Positions 9,910 to 19,936 of a stretch of 64,000 nt of DNA are shown in pieces; position 1 is the first letter of the stretch, and every line of letters begins with the position of its first letter. The notes beneath the pieces are model-generated. The model made no database searches and had not been told where the DNA came from. It saw nothing but the letters and a program-made list of their open reading frames with translations. Origin of the DNA: Gramella sp. KN1008 (lineage in GTDB: Bacteria; Bacteroidota; Bacteroidia; Flavobacteriales; Flavobacteriaceae); assembly GCF_004332155.1 (NCBI RefSeq), contig NZ_SJDV01000003.1:470264-534263 (forward strand), written 5' to 3'. Position numbers and translations under genes: made by a program.

Positions 9910-11715
9910 TTGAAGAAGCCTAAATTAATTTTAAGTATCGCTATTGTAATAGCCCTTATGTTAGATTCTGTTGCTGCACAAACTAATGATGAGAATCTTA
10001 TAAAGAAGCTGGAGAACCGGGAAAACCCTCAATGGTTTAAAGATGCAAAATTAGGTATCTTCATTCACTGGGGACTTTATTCTGTCCCGGCTTATGGAGG
10101 GAAAGAGTCTTATGGAGAATGGTTTTTAAGGGGAATTCAAACTAAGGATTCATTACGAACAAGTTTTCTGGAAAACACTTATGGAGAAGATTTTACCTAT
10201 AATGATTTTACTAAATTATTCCGGGCAGAACTTTTTAATCCGGAAGATTGGGCGAAGCTTTTTAAAAAGGCAGGTGCAAAATATGTAGTTCTGGTGTCTA
10301 AACATCATGATGGTTATACTTTATGGCCAAGTAAATATAACCGGAACTGGAATAGTGTGGATACAGGCCCCCATCGAGATATTGTTAAGGAGCTTACCGA
10401 TGCCGTTAGAGAGGAAGGGTTAAAAATGGGACTTTACTATTCCCTGGCAGAATGGAACCATCCTCTTCATCGATGGTATACAGATCCTCATGATAGCATA
10501 CACGATTATGTTGATCACTACATGATTCCTCAGTTTAAAGAATTGGTAAGTACCTATAAACCAAAGCTTGTTTTCAGTGATGGCGAATGGTTTAATACAG
10601 CAAAGCAATGGCATTCTGCGGAATTAATCAATTGGTATTATGATCTAATTGGAGATGAAGCCATAGTAAATAATCGTTGGGGACGCGGAATTGACATTGG
10701 TTTCCTTACCCCGGAATATAGTTCTGGAATTATAGAAGTTAATCGGCCCTGGGTTGAAGTGCGGGGAATAGGACGCTCGTTTGGATTGAACCGGAATGAA
10801 GACCTCGAAGCATATGGAACACCAGCTGAACTTATAAAACGTTTTGTCGAAACTGTAGCAAATGGAGGTGGAATGATTTTGAATGTTGGTCCAAAGGCCG
10901 ATGGTCAAATTCCTATGATTCAGCAGGAAAGATTGGTTCAACTGGGGAATTGGCTAAGCATCAATGGGGAAGCTATTTATGGTTCAAAACCGTACCAGAT
11001 TCGAACAGTGGAAAAAGATATTAAAGTCTTGCACATTGATAAGGAAATAGATTTTAACTGGGTTCGTAATTCACCATTACCAAAAATTCGTGAAGATGAT
11101 TTCTCTGCTCAGTGGGAAACCTATATGAAAGTTCCAAAAACGGGTAATTATACTTTTAAATTAAATGCTGATGATGAAGCTAGGTTAATTTTAAACGGGG
11201 ATGTATTAATCAATCAAAATTTTTCTGGTAATGAAAATCAGGCTGAAGTTATGCGTGATGCTAGCTATAATGGGGGCGAAGCTTCTGTTTACCTGAATGA
11301 AAAAGAGGTTTATAGGCTAAAGATCGATTTTAAGGAGCATAAACAAAATGCACATATTCAGCTATTATGGAAACAACAAAAAACTGATTCATTTTCGGTA
11401 GTGCCATCCTCCGTGTTTTATCTGGATAAAGATCTTTCTGAATATGGTTTGAGTGCCTTATATCAATCTAAAAATACAAGTTTGGCGTATACACAAAATG
11501 AAGGGAATATTTATGCTATCAGTTTTTATTGGCCGGAAGATGAATTAATCCTGGATATTCCAAACCCGGGAGCTGGAACCAGATTAAAACTATTAGGTTT
11601 AGACCGGGAATTGGATTGGCGATATGAAAATGGAAAGTTGATAATCGATACTTCATCGATTCAATTTGATGAAATGCCAAGTTACCATGCCTGGACTTTT
11701 AAAATTCAAAAATGA
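9910..11715 (+). CDS. GH29 alpha-L-fucosidase with embedded PA14-like domain
   Basis: 601 residues from a TTG start; the signal peptide MKKPKLILSIAIVIAL...VAAQ begins exactly there and no ATG or GTG gives a better one. The GH29 catalytic barrel is clear: LGIFIHWGLYSVPAYGG (His53), VSKHHDGYTLW (His132/His133) and the nucleophile in LVFSDGEW (Asp224), followed by MILNVGPKADG near the end of the barrel. Residues about 395-510 (WETYMKVPKTGNYTFKL...DDEARLILNG) look like a PA14 carbohydrate-binding domain inserted before the C-terminal beta domain. The enzyme releases terminal alpha-L-fucose from glycans in the periplasm or at the cell surface. It probably works with the upstream esterase. Confidence 0.93.
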   Translation: MKKPKLILSIAIVIALMLDSVAAQTNDENLIKKLENRENPQWFKDAKLGIFIHWGLYSVPAYGGKESYGEWFLRGIQTKDSLRTSFLENTYGEDFTYNDFTKLFRAELFNPEDWAKLFKKAGAKYVVLVSKHHDGYTLWPSKYNRNWNSVDTGPHRDIVKELTDAVREEGLKMGLYYSLAEWNHPLHRWYTDPHDSIHDYVDHYMIPQFKELVSTYKPKLVFSDGEWFNTAKQWHSAELINWYYDLIGDEAIVNNRWGRGIDIGFLTPEYSSGIIEVNRPWVEVRGIGRSFGLNRNEDLEAYGTPAELIKRFVETVANGGGMILNVGPKADGQIPMIQQERLVQLGNWLSINGEAIYGSKPYQIRTVEKDIKVLHIDKEIDFNWVRNSPLPKIREDDFSAQWETYMKVPKTGNYTFKLNADDEARLILNGDVLINQNFSGNENQAEVMRDASYNGGEASVYLNEKEVYRLKIDFKEHKQNAHIQLLWKQQKTDSFSVVPSSVFYLDKDLSEYGLSALYQSKNTSLAYTQNEGNIYAISFYWPEDELILDIPNPGAGTRLKLLGLDRELDWRYENGKLIIDTSSIQFDEMPSYHAWTFKIQK

Positions 11716-11909
11716 GACATTTACTAATGATTTATAGCAATTTCAAAAGAAAGATTAAGGTGGGCTTGCTAGGAAGTGTTAGCTGCAGTTTTCTCAAATA
11801 AAAGTCAGAAACAAATGCGTGGCCTGGAGCCATAGAGAAAGCTACCAGCCCCTTATCTCATCGGAAATTTGTCTTCTGAAGTTAAGTAGTTTCCAGAAAT
11901 CCAGTCCTT

Positions 11910-12284
11910 TTACTGCCCAACCTTTGCCATCTCCATAGTTGAGTGAATACTATTAAGAAAAGTATCTACTTCAAAAGGCTTTGGAATAAAATTATTTGCT
12001 CCGGCAGCAATGCAGATTTCTTCAGAGCCATCAAGCCCAGACATCATTAGTATGGGAATATTTGAGATACCATCGGTATTTCGTATGTCTGCACAGATTT
12101 CGGTTCCATCAATTCCTTTTAATAATTTGTCTAATATCACCAGATCAAATTTATCTTCAAGAAGATTTTCAATTGTTGTTCTTGGAAGTCTAACCAGACT
12201 TACCTCGTGCCCATGCATTTCCAGTTGGTCCTTAAGTATTAGTCCCAGATGGTAATCGTCCTCAACCAGTAAAATTTTGCTCAT
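11910..12284 (-). CDS. Single-domain response regulator (CheY-like receiver)
   Basis: 124 residues, receiver domain only. The acidic pocket is VEDD (Glu8/Asp9/Asp10), the phosphoacceptor is Asp52 (LVILDKLL), the switch serine is Ser82 (MMSG) and the conserved lysine is Lys102 (IPKPF). There is no output domain, so it should signal by protein contact or as a phosphorelay intermediate. It is divergent from the giant hybrid kinase and separated by 330 nt, which makes the pair likely partners (inference). Confidence 0.93.
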   Translation of the reverse strand: MSKILLVEDDYHLGLILKDQLEMHGHEVSLVRLPRTTIENLLEDKFDLVILDKLLKGIDGTEICADIRNTDGISNIPILMMSGLDGSEEICIAAGANNFIPKPFEVDTFLNSIHSTMEMAKVGQ

Positions 12285-12614
12285 GTGTATTGTTTTGGTG
12301 AATTGGTGATTTTTGACAGATCTGTATTAAATAAGGAGGTTTTTATTAATATTACCTATCTATTTACAAAAGGTGTCTTTCCTTATTTGATAAAACTATC
12401 GCAAATATTTACCTATTTACAATTGTCTAACACTATTTCGGAATTCTAATCTGCGGCAAAAATAGGTTTAGTAAAGATTTTTCCTCAACTTTTCACATAA
12501 ATTTCACACAACTTTTAGATATAAAAGGCTTTTTTTACATCCTGTTAAGATCAGACACCTACTGCATCTTTTCCCAGCTTACTTTATTTAGTTAATTAAA
12601 ATTTTCTAATTAAA
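12285..12614. other. Divergent promoter region between receiver and hybrid kinase
   Basis: 330 nt without a gene, AT-rich. CAAAAATA at 12457-12464 is the reverse complement of a TAnnTTTG-type -7 element and could serve the receiver gene, but no matching -33 box is evident. No clear promoter for the kinase was found. Confidence 0.4.
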
Positions 12615-15600
12615 ATGTCAAAAAAGACCACGTCCCCGAAAACAAAAAGTAAAACCACTACGAAAAAATCTACGTCTACAAAGCGAACAATTGTTAAAAA
12701 ATCACGGAGAGTTCCTCATGATGAGATGTTCAAGGATAACGATTATGTCCATGAACAGTTAGATCGTCTGATCTTCGCCCTGGAAGCATTTAGGGAAGGT
12801 GATATTTCCGTCCGACTCTCAAAGGAACGCAACGACAAATTCGCTGATCTTGCAGAGGCCTACAATACGATGGTTGAAATGATTGGGGGTGTGAGTACCG
12901 AGGTATCACGTATCTCCCGTGTGGGTGGTATTGAAGGTAACCTTGACGCCCGTGCTGAATTTAAAGCTTCTAGTGGGGTGTGGAAGGACATGATCGACAA
13001 CATTAACATCCTTATTGAAGCGATCGCGAAACCGGTACTTGAGGTAAGCAGGATCCTTAACAGTATTGCTGCAGGAAAACTGGAAGATAAATTCAGCCTT
13101 ACCGTAACGGGTGACTTTAGAGCCATGGCCGATGTAATTAACCGAACCCTTGGCAGTTTGAACATTTTTGCCGAACAGGTAACCCAGGTGGCACGTGAGG
13201 TGGGTGTGGAAGGAAAACTTGGAGGACAGGCGAACGTTCCTAACGTATCAGGGACCTGGAAAGATCTTACCGATAATGTAAACCAGATGGCAAGTAACCT
13301 GACGGAGCAGGTAAGGGAAATTGCCGGGGTAACCACGGCGGTGGCCGATGGGGATCTCTCCAGAAAAATTACCGAAGAAGGAAAAGGAGGGGAAGTACTG
13401 GGCTTATCTACTACCATTAACAGGATGGTGGACTCCCTGAACATTTTTGCTGCTGAGGTTACCAATGTGGCCCGTGAGGTGGGTGTGGAAGGAAAACTGG
13501 GAGGACAGGCCGATGTACCTGATGTGGCCGGTACCTGGAAAGATCTTACGGTGAACGTAAACACGATGGCCTCGAACCTAACAGCTCAGGTGCGGGAGAT
13601 CGCTGAAGTAGCGACTTCCGTTGCGAATGGTGACCTTTCCAAGAAAATTTCGATCAACGTAAAAGGGGAGATCGCGGAATTAAAGGATACGATCAACCAG
13701 ATGGTGGACTCTCTGAATATCTTCTCAGACGAGGTAACCCGTGTGGCCCGTGAGGTGGGAACTGAAGGTAAACTGGGAGGTCAGGCCGAAGTGCCCGATG
13801 TGGCAGGTACCTGGAAAGACCTTACCGATAATGTAAATACCATGGCGAGTAACCTTACCAACCAGGTACGGGAAATTGCCTCGGTAACCACAGCGGTGGC
13901 ACAGGGGGATCTTTCACAAAAAATTACCGAAGAAGGAAAAGGGGGTGAGGTATTGATCCTTTCCAATACCATCAACAGCATGGTTGACTCGTTAACCTTA
14001 TTCGCGGCCGAGGTAACCCGTGTGGCCCGTGAGGTGGGAACTGAAGGTAAACTGGGAGGTCAGGCAACCGTACCTAGTGCCGCCGGTACCTGGAAAGATC
14101 TTACTGATAATGTAAATATAATGGCGAGTAACCTTACCACCCAGGTAAGGGAGATCGCGAATGTAGCGACTGCGGTAGCGAATGGTGACCTTTCTCAAAA
14201 GATCACCATTGATGTAAAAGGGGAGATCGCTGAACTTAAGGATACGATCAACCAGATGGTGGACTCGCTGAACATCTTCTCTGACGAGGTAACACGTGTG
14301 GCACGTGAGGTGGGAACCGAAGGGATTCTGGGAGGTCAGGCGAAGGTGCCTGATGTAGCGGGAACCTGGAAAGACCTTACCGATAATGTGAATTACATGG
14401 CATCGAATCTTACCACTCAGGTGCGGGAGATCGCGAATGTGGCTACCGCGGTGGCAAAAGGGGATCTTGCCCAGAAAATTGCCATTGAAGCCAAAGGGGA
14501 GATCGCGGAGCTTAAAGAGACCATCAACACGATGGTGGACTCGCTGAACATCTTCTCTGATGAGGTAACGCGGGTGGCACGTGAGGTAGGTACCGAAGGT
14601 ATTCTGGGAGGTCAGGCAGAAGTTCCAAACGTTGGTGGTGCCTGGCTGGAATTGACAGAGAACGTAAATACGATGGCCTCGAACCTTACTACTCAGGTAC
14701 GGGAAATCGCATCGGTGACCAAAGCGGTTGCGAATGGGGATTTATCTAAAAAGATTTCCGAAGAAGAAAAAGGGGGAGAGGTACTGGAACTCTCTACTAT
14801 CATCAATACGATGGTGGACTCCCTGAATATTCTTTCTAACGAGGTAACTCGTGTGGCACGTGAGGTGGGTACCGAAGGAATGCTGGGTGGTCAGGCCGAA
14901 GTGCCAAACGTTGGTGGTGCCTGGCTGGATCTTACCGATAACGTGAATACCATGGCAAGTAACCTTACAAGCCAGGTGAGGGAGATTGCCAACGTAGCGA
15001 CAGCCGTAGCGAACGGTGACCTTTCAAGAAAGATATCCATTGATGTAAAAGGGGAGATCGCAGAACTTAAGGAAACCATTAACCAGATGGTGGACTCGCT
15101 GAACATTTTCGCCGCGGAGGTAACGCGTGTGGCACGTGAAGTGGGTACCGAAGGTAAACTGGGTGGACAGGCCAAAGTACCGAATGTCGCAGGTACCTGG
15201 AAGGGATTGACCGATAATGTGAACACGATGGCTTCCAACCTTACCACTCAGGTACGGGAGATCGCCTCGGTAACCACAGCGGTTGCGAATGGTGACCTTT
15301 CACAAAAGATTTCCGAACAGGGGAAAGGTGGAGAAGTACTGGAGCTTTCTACTACCATTAACATCATGGTGGACGCCCTTAACATATTTGCAGATGAGGT
15401 AACCAACGTGGCCCGTGAAGTGGGTACGGAAGGTATTCTTGGAGGCCAGGCTGAAGTGCCTAACGTAGCCGGTTCCTGGAAAGATCTTACAGACAATGTG
15501 AACCAGATGGCAAGTAACCTTACTTCCCAGGTACGTGATATTGCGGGAGTATCTACGGCACTTGCACGAGGTGATTTCTCCAGAAAGATTGATGTAGAAG

Positions 15601-18554
15601 TAAAAGGGGAAGTTCAGGAGCTTAAAAATAACATTAACGCGATGGTTGACTCCTTCACCACGATTGTAAAAGCAGCAAATACCATTGCTGAAGGGAATTT
15701 CTCTATAGAGATGCCACTGCGTAGTGAGGCCGACCAACTAGGGATCGCCCTGAACTCGATGACCGAGAACCTGAAACGTATTTCGGAAGAGAATGAGAAC
15801 GAAGCATGGATTAAAACCGGGCAGGCCGGACTTAACGACAGGATGCGTGGAGAGCAGGATATTCTTACTCTTTCCAAAAATATTATTTCTTATCTCACCA
15901 AATATCTGGATGGGCAGGTTGGTGTGATTTATCTGGCTGAAAAGCATAAAGATAAAAAGCAATTAAGAATGACCGGTTCTTATGCTTTCACACATAGAAA
16001 ATCACTGAAAACCACATTTGATTTTGGAGAAGGACTTGTAGGGCAGGCTGCTTTAGAGAAAGAAGCTATTGTACTTTCAGGCCTACCCGAAGATTATATA
16101 AGTGTTTCCTCGGGTCTTGGGAAAAGAGAACCCAGGCATATTCTGGTCCAGCCTTTCATTATTGATGGCGAGGTTAAGGGAGTGATAGAAATTGGTTCAT
16201 TCAAGTCTTTTAACGATAACCAGCTGGAACTGGTACGTTCAGTAGGAGAAAACATAGCAATTACTACCAACTCTGCTCTGGATAGGGAAAAAATGAAAGA
16301 TCTCCTGGAAGAATCACAGCGACAGTCTGAAGAACTGTTGAAACAACAGGAGAAATTAAAGATACAGAGTAAGGAACTGCAGATGGCCAATGACGATCTT
16401 GAATCGAAAACGAAAGATCTCGAGATGCAGAAAGAAGATCTGCAATCCAGCAGGGTAGAAGTGGAACGCAAAGCGAAGGAACTGGAACTTGCCAGTAAAT
16501 ATAAATCAGAATTCCTGGCAAATATGTCCCATGAATTGAGGACACCGCTAAACAGCCTTCTGATTCTTTCTAAGGATCTTAGCGATAACAGGAAAGGTAA
16601 CTTGTTCAAAGATCAGCAAAAATCTGCGAGCATCATTTATGAAGGTGGTTTGAGCCTGCTGAACCTTATTAATGATATTCTCGATCTTTCAAAAGTGGAA
16701 GCAGGGAAACTGCAGATTCATCCCGAAGAAGTGCCAATCGAGAGCATTATAAATAACCTTCAGAATCAGTTCGAGCCATTGGCAAAATCCAAAAAACTGA
16801 AATTTGCCATAAGAACGAAGTCTAATGCACCGGAAAACATTATCACAGATGGGCAACGACTGGAACAGATCGTCAAAAATCTGATTTCAAACGCTATCAA
16901 ATTCACGGAAAAAGGATCGGTCAACGTTTCGATAGGTAAACCTGATGAAAGTGTAAGTTTTAGGGAAATCACTCTTTCAAGATCAGAGGTTCTGGAAATT
17001 TCGGTCCAGGATACCGGTATAGGTATTCCCGAAGCGAAAAGGATGATGATTTTTGAGGCCTTCCAACAGGCCGAAGGAGGAATTAGCCGCCAGTATGGAG
17101 GTACGGGCCTGGGCTTGACAATTTCAAGAGAGCTATCAAGATTATTGGGCGGGGAGATACATATTGAGAGCGCTGAAGGAGAAGGTAGTGTGTTTAAAGT
17201 TTATATTCCCACAGATCTTACCAGTGCTCCCATAACAGAAAAAGACGACGCTATTTCCTCATACCAGCGAGCGAAATATGAGAAGTCCCAACATAATGGA
17301 AACCGGGAGTTGCCTGAACCTAAATCGGCCGATATTCCTGAGTCCTATATCCCTGACGATAGGGAAAATATGAAGATTTCAGATTATTCTTTACTGGTTA
17401 TTGATGAAGACAAATTTCTTGCACAAACTGTCAGGAAATTAGCTAAGGATTATGGCTTTAAACTGCTTTTTGCAAGGGATGGAAAAGAAGGAATGAAACT
17501 GGCAGCCCAGTTTCAGCCAAATGGTATCCTGATGAACGATCAGTTATCAGACATGAAAGGGAGCATCGTACTGGATCATCTGAAATTCAATTTGCAAACC
17601 AGGCATATTCCAGTTTATCTAATGGCAGCGGAAGATCTAAGTCGCGAAGCCCTTGGTAAAGGTGCGATAGGTTTTGGTTCAAAACCTGTCTCCTCTAAAA
17701 AAGTGGAAGCCGTTATACAAAAGATGCAGGATTTATACGATTCTGAGGTGAGAGAGGTATTGGTTATTGAGGATGATAAGGCCACCTTAAAAGCAATTAA
17801 AAGCATTCTTGAAAATAAAGAAATAAAGATATCTACGGCAACCACAGGGAAGGATGCCTTAAGAAAACTCAGATCCAAGCGCTTTGATTGTATGATTCTC
17901 GATCTTAAATTACCTGATATTAGCGGCATTGAGGTGCTGAAGAGACTAAAGGCCGGTGAAAAAGCAAATGATGTTCCTGTCGTGGTTTATACCGGTAAGG
18001 AACTTACAAAAAAGGAAGTAAAGGAACTGTATCAGTTTACAGACAGCATCCTTGTGAAGGGGGCTTCTTCACCAGAATTTCTATTAGAAGAGGTTTCATT
18101 ATTTATACATTTTGAGGAGAGCAAGTTCTCACCCGGACAAAAAAAGATAATGGCCGATCTTCATGACCCAAAGCATGTATTAAAGGGTAAAAAAGTTCTT
18201 CTTGTAGATGATGATAAACGCAATTCCTATGCGCTATCCAAAACTTTGAAAGATTCAGGGATGAAGGTGGTGATAGCTGATAACGGAAAAATAGCGATAG
18301 ATAAACTTGAAGAAGAAAAGGATATTGATATCGTATTAATGGATGTGATGATGCCGGTTATGAATGGTTATGAAGCAACCACAACGATAAGGGAAAACCC
18401 AGCGTACCGGGATCTGCCTATTATTTCCCTTACAGCGAAGGCAATGCCTGAAGATAAGGCCAAAAGCCTGGAGGCCGGGGCAAATGATTATCTCACCAAA
18501 CCGGTGAATATCGATAAGTTGCTAAGTATGATGAGATTGTGGTTATACAAATAA
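12615..18554 (+). CDS. Soluble poly-HAMP hybrid histidine kinase with GAF and three receiver domains
   Basis: 1979 residues with no membrane segment, preceded by a Lys/Thr/Ser-rich head. Residues about 30-188 hold a degenerate HAMP pair. Residues 189-1020 are nine near-identical units of 92 or 93 residues (each a double HAMP, VAREVG...GGQA...[10 protein letters not shown]...MVDSLNIF), with one more degenerate HAMP after them. Then come a GAF domain (about 1080-1225), a coiled coil (1225-1300), HisKA with phospho-accepting His1306 (SHELRTPLN), a HATPase with DTGIGIP and GGTGLGLTI, and three receivers. Receiver 1 has Asn1641 where the Asp should be; receivers 2 and 3 keep Asp1763 and Asp1910. 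The layout resembles fungal group III (Nik1/Os-1) kinases, which use HAMP chains to sense osmotic or wall stress; the signal here is unknown. Confidence 0.95.
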   Translation: MSKKTTSPKTKSKTTTKKSTSTKRTIVKKSRRVPHDEMFKDNDYVHEQLDRLIFALEAFREGDISVRLSKERNDKFADLAEAYNTMVEMIGGVSTEVSRISRVGGIEGNLDARAEFKASSGVWKDMIDNINILIEAIAKPVLEVSRILNSIAAGKLEDKFSLTVTGDFRAMADVINRTLGSLNIFAEQVTQVAREVGVEGKLGGQANVPNVSGTWKDLTDNVNQMASNLTEQVREIAGVTTAVADGDLSRKITEEGKGGEVLGLSTTINRMVDSLNIFAAEVTNVAREVGVEGKLGGQADVPDVAGTWKDLTVNVNTMASNLTAQVREIAEVATSVANGDLSKKISINVKGEIAELKDTINQMVDSLNIFSDEVTRVAREVGTEGKLGGQAEVPDVAGTWKDLTDNVNTMASNLTNQVREIASVTTAVAQGDLSQKITEEGKGGEVLILSNTINSMVDSLTLFAAEVTRVAREVGTEGKLGGQATVPSAAGTWKDLTDNVNIMASNLTTQVREIANVATAVANGDLSQKITIDVKGEIAELKDTINQMVDSLNIFSDEVTRVAREVGTEGILGGQAKVPDVAGTWKDLTDNVNYMASNLTTQVREIANVATAVAKGDLAQKIAIEAKGEIAELKETINTMVDSLNIFSDEVTRVAREVGTEGILGGQAEVPNVGGAWLELTENVNTMASNLTTQVREIASVTKAVANGDLSKKISEEEKGGEVLELSTIINTMVDSLNILSNEVTRVAREVGTEGMLGGQAEVPNVGGAWLDLTDNVNTMASNLTSQVREIANVATAVANGDLSRKISIDVKGEIAELKETINQMVDSLNIFAAEVTRVAREVGTEGKLGGQAKVPNVAGTWKGLTDNVNTMASNLTTQVREIASVTTAVANGDLSQKISEQGKGGEVLELSTTINIMVDALNIFADEVTNVAREVGTEGILGGQAEVPNVAGSWKDLTDNVNQMASNLTSQVRDIAGVSTALARGDFSRKIDVEVKGEVQELKNNINAMVDSFTTIVKAANTIAEGNFSIEMPLRSEADQLGIALNSMTENLKRISEENENEAWIKTGQAGLNDRMRGEQDILTLSKNIISYLTKYLDGQVGVIYLAEKHKDKKQLRMTGSYAFTHRKSLKTTFDFGEGLVGQAALEKEAIVLSGLPEDYISVSSGLGKREPRHILVQPFIIDGEVKGVIEIGSFKSFNDNQLELVRSVGENIAITTNSALDREKMKDLLEESQRQSEELLKQQEKLKIQSKELQMANDDLESKTKDLEMQKEDLQSSRVEVERKAKELELASKYKSEFLANMSHELRTPLNSLLILSKDLSDNRKGNLFKDQQKSASIIYEGGLSLLNLINDILDLSKVEAGKLQIHPEEVPIESIINNLQNQFEPLAKSKKLKFAIRTKSNAPENIITDGQRLEQIVKNLISNAIKFTEKGSVNVSIGKPDESVSFREITLSRSEVLEISVQDTGIGIPEAKRMMIFEAFQQAEGGISRQYGGTGLGLTISRELSRLLGGEIHIESAEGEGSVFKVYIPTDLTSAPITEKDDAISSYQRAKYEKSQHNGNRELPEPKSADIPESYIPDDRENMKISDYSLLVIDEDKFLAQTVRKLAKDYGFKLLFARDGKEGMKLAAQFQPNGILMNDQLSDMKGSIVLDHLKFNLQTRHIPVYLMAAEDLSREALGKGAIGFGSKPVSSKKVEAVIQKMQDLYDSEVREVLVIEDDKATLKAIKSILENKEIKISTATTGKDALRKLRSKRFDCMILDLKLPDISGIEVLKRLKAGEKANDVPVVVYTGKELTKKEVKELYQFTDSILVKGASSPEFLLEEVSLFIHFEESKFSPGQKKIMADLHDPKHVLKGKKVLLVDDDKRNSYALSKTLKDSGMKVVIADNGKIAIDKLEEEKDIDIVLMDVMMPVMNGYEATTTIRENPAYRDLPIISLTAKAMPEDKAKSLEAGANDYLTKPVNIDKLLSMMRLWLYK
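13179..15674 (+). repeat. Nine tandem 276/279-bp repeats encoding double-HAMP units
   Basis: Nine coding repeats start at residue 189 with VT(Q/N/R)VAREVG. Two unit types occur: 93 residues with KGGEV and 92 residues with KGE(I/V). Their order is A-B-A-B-B-A-B-A-B. DNA identity between units is high, so unit number could change by recombination. Confidence 0.93.
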
Positions 18555-18605
18555 TTTAAAACAATACCACATCCAAATAAGAACCTGGGAATAAAAGGAT
18601 CGTGC

Positions 18606-18648
18606 GATAAGGAGGAAACTGATTTATACAACTAGTTTCCTTCTTATC
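18606..18648. terminator. Hairpin between the convergent kinase and patatin genes
   Basis: GATAAGGAGGAAACT (18606-18620) pairs with AGTTTCCTTCTTATC (18634-18648) with one mismatch. It covers the stop codon of the patatin gene. There is no good T tract on either strand, so the terminator call is tentative. Confidence 0.4.
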
Positions 18649-19850
18649 TCCTTATATTCTTCCCAATTGAAATCATAGAGGAACCTTATTGCCTTTTGGG
18701 CTCCCAGAAGGAATAGTTGCTGTTGTTTCTCGGGTGACATTCCAAAATTAAGCCAGTTGAATTTTTCATCGGCATCGATTTTACAGATCAGCCTTTTGTA
18801 ATCAGGATTTTGTAGGATGAAATCATAATCGTGAATTTGTCGCATGGTGCTGATCATAGACCCACAGAAATCGAAGAACCTGTCATTATTGGAATATCTT
18901 TCGCGATAAGTACTTAATCGCACGCCAAAAGTAGGGCGGGAGGGTACTCCTTTAATATGAAAAGTATTAATTGGAAAATTAGATAACATTCCGCCATCCA
19001 CAAATTTGACCCTTTCAGGAACTTTACCATTATAGCTAACATATTCATCCCATTTAATATCCCCAATATTACTCGCATTTGGCAGGTCATCAACTTCATA
19101 AGGATAGAATAAAAACGGAATGGACATAGATGTTCTCACGAATTTAACCGGATCTATAGCTTCCGGATTTTTCCAGTAGAGATCGGCCATTTTGGGAAAT
19201 TCAACTTTTGATCGGGTGGTGATCTCAGAGGTTATGATTGAAAGTCTGGGAGGTTTAGCCCTGTACTCGGGATCGTTGCGATGTTTTATATTAGGAATTT
19301 GTTCCCTTTTTTGCTTCAGGGTTTTAAGATTACTTACTCCATGAGAATGAAGAATCTCGCTCAGCCAGGCTTCAAAATCTTTTCCTGGATTTAATCCCAG
19401 TTTATATTTTAATTTAAGAAAAATAGTGTAAGCATTGAAAATCACATTCCATAGTATCCCTTTTTCTCTCGTAACAAGTTTGTGAATGAGTTTCTTAACA
19501 CCTTGCGGGCCATCCAGAAAATCAAAGAAGTTCTTTTCTCCAAGAATGTTTATAATCTTTTCTGATGTAGGTTTCCCCGGTTTGGCCAGAGAAGCCATTA
19601 GAAGGCTGTTGATAGACCCGGCAGAGGTCCCGGCAAGGCTGTAAAACCGTATTCCGGCCTTTTCCAGAATATAAGTATAGCCCAAGAGGGCGATACCAAG
19701 TACGCCACCTCCTTCCTGTACCAGATCAACATATTGATAACCATTTTCATCTGTAATATCAGAAAATATGGTTCCTTTTGTCTTTATGGAAACAGCCTCC
19801 TCAACAAGTTTTTTAATGTCAGGATCGTTTAAAAATCTATTAGAGATCAT
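18624..19850 (-). CDS. Patatin-like phospholipase
   Basis: 408 residues. The patatin oxyanion and nucleophile motifs are present (EGGGVLGIALLG; GTSAGS with Ser76), as is the catalytic Asp285 in VKFVDGGMLSNFPIN. The family hydrolyses acyl chains from phospholipids using a Ser-Asp dyad. There is no signal peptide, so it is presumably cytoplasmic or peripheral. The gene is convergent with the hybrid kinase and lies 86 nt downstream of the cytochrome gene on the same strand. The substrate is unknown. Confidence 0.92.
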   Translation of the reverse strand: MISNRFLNDPDIKKLVEEAVSIKTKGTIFSDITDENGYQYVDLVQEGGGVLGIALLGYTYILEKAGIRFYSLAGTSAGSINSLLMASLAKPGKPTSEKIINILGEKNFFDFLDGPQGVKKLIHKLVTREKGILWNVIFNAYTIFLKLKYKLGLNPGKDFEAWLSEILHSHGVSNLKTLKQKREQIPNIKHRNDPEYRAKPPRLSIITSEITTRSKVEFPKMADLYWKNPEAIDPVKFVRTSMSIPFLFYPYEVDDLPNASNIGDIKWDEYVSYNGKVPERVKFVDGGMLSNFPINTFHIKGVPSRPTFGVRLSTYRERYSNNDRFFDFCGSMISTMRQIHDYDFILQNPDYKRLICKIDADEKFNWLNFGMSPEKQQQLFLLGAQKAIRFLYDFNWEEYKEIRRKLVV

Positions 19851-19936
19851 CAGGGGGTTTTGCAGGTCAAGTTATGTTTAATCCCATTTATGCCCTAGGG
19901 GGATTTTCCCCTTTTTGCCTGAACTGTTTCCTGAAT

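Noticed and set aside
6781..11909. Genomic island integrated at tRNA-Pro carrying the esterase and fucosidase genes
   Set aside because: No repeated tRNA 3' end and no integrase between 6855 and 11909; the AT-richness of the genes alone is insufficient.
12860..13564. Long antisense open frames (up to 234 codons) opposite the HAMP repeats, repeated several times to about 15500
   Set aside because: They are periodic mirror images of the repeat units caused by codon usage; the sense frame is fully explained as HAMP sequence.
13179..15674. CRISPR-like periodicity
   Set aside because: Units of 276/279 bp are contiguous, coding and in frame, with no spacers; no CRISPR array is present in the window.
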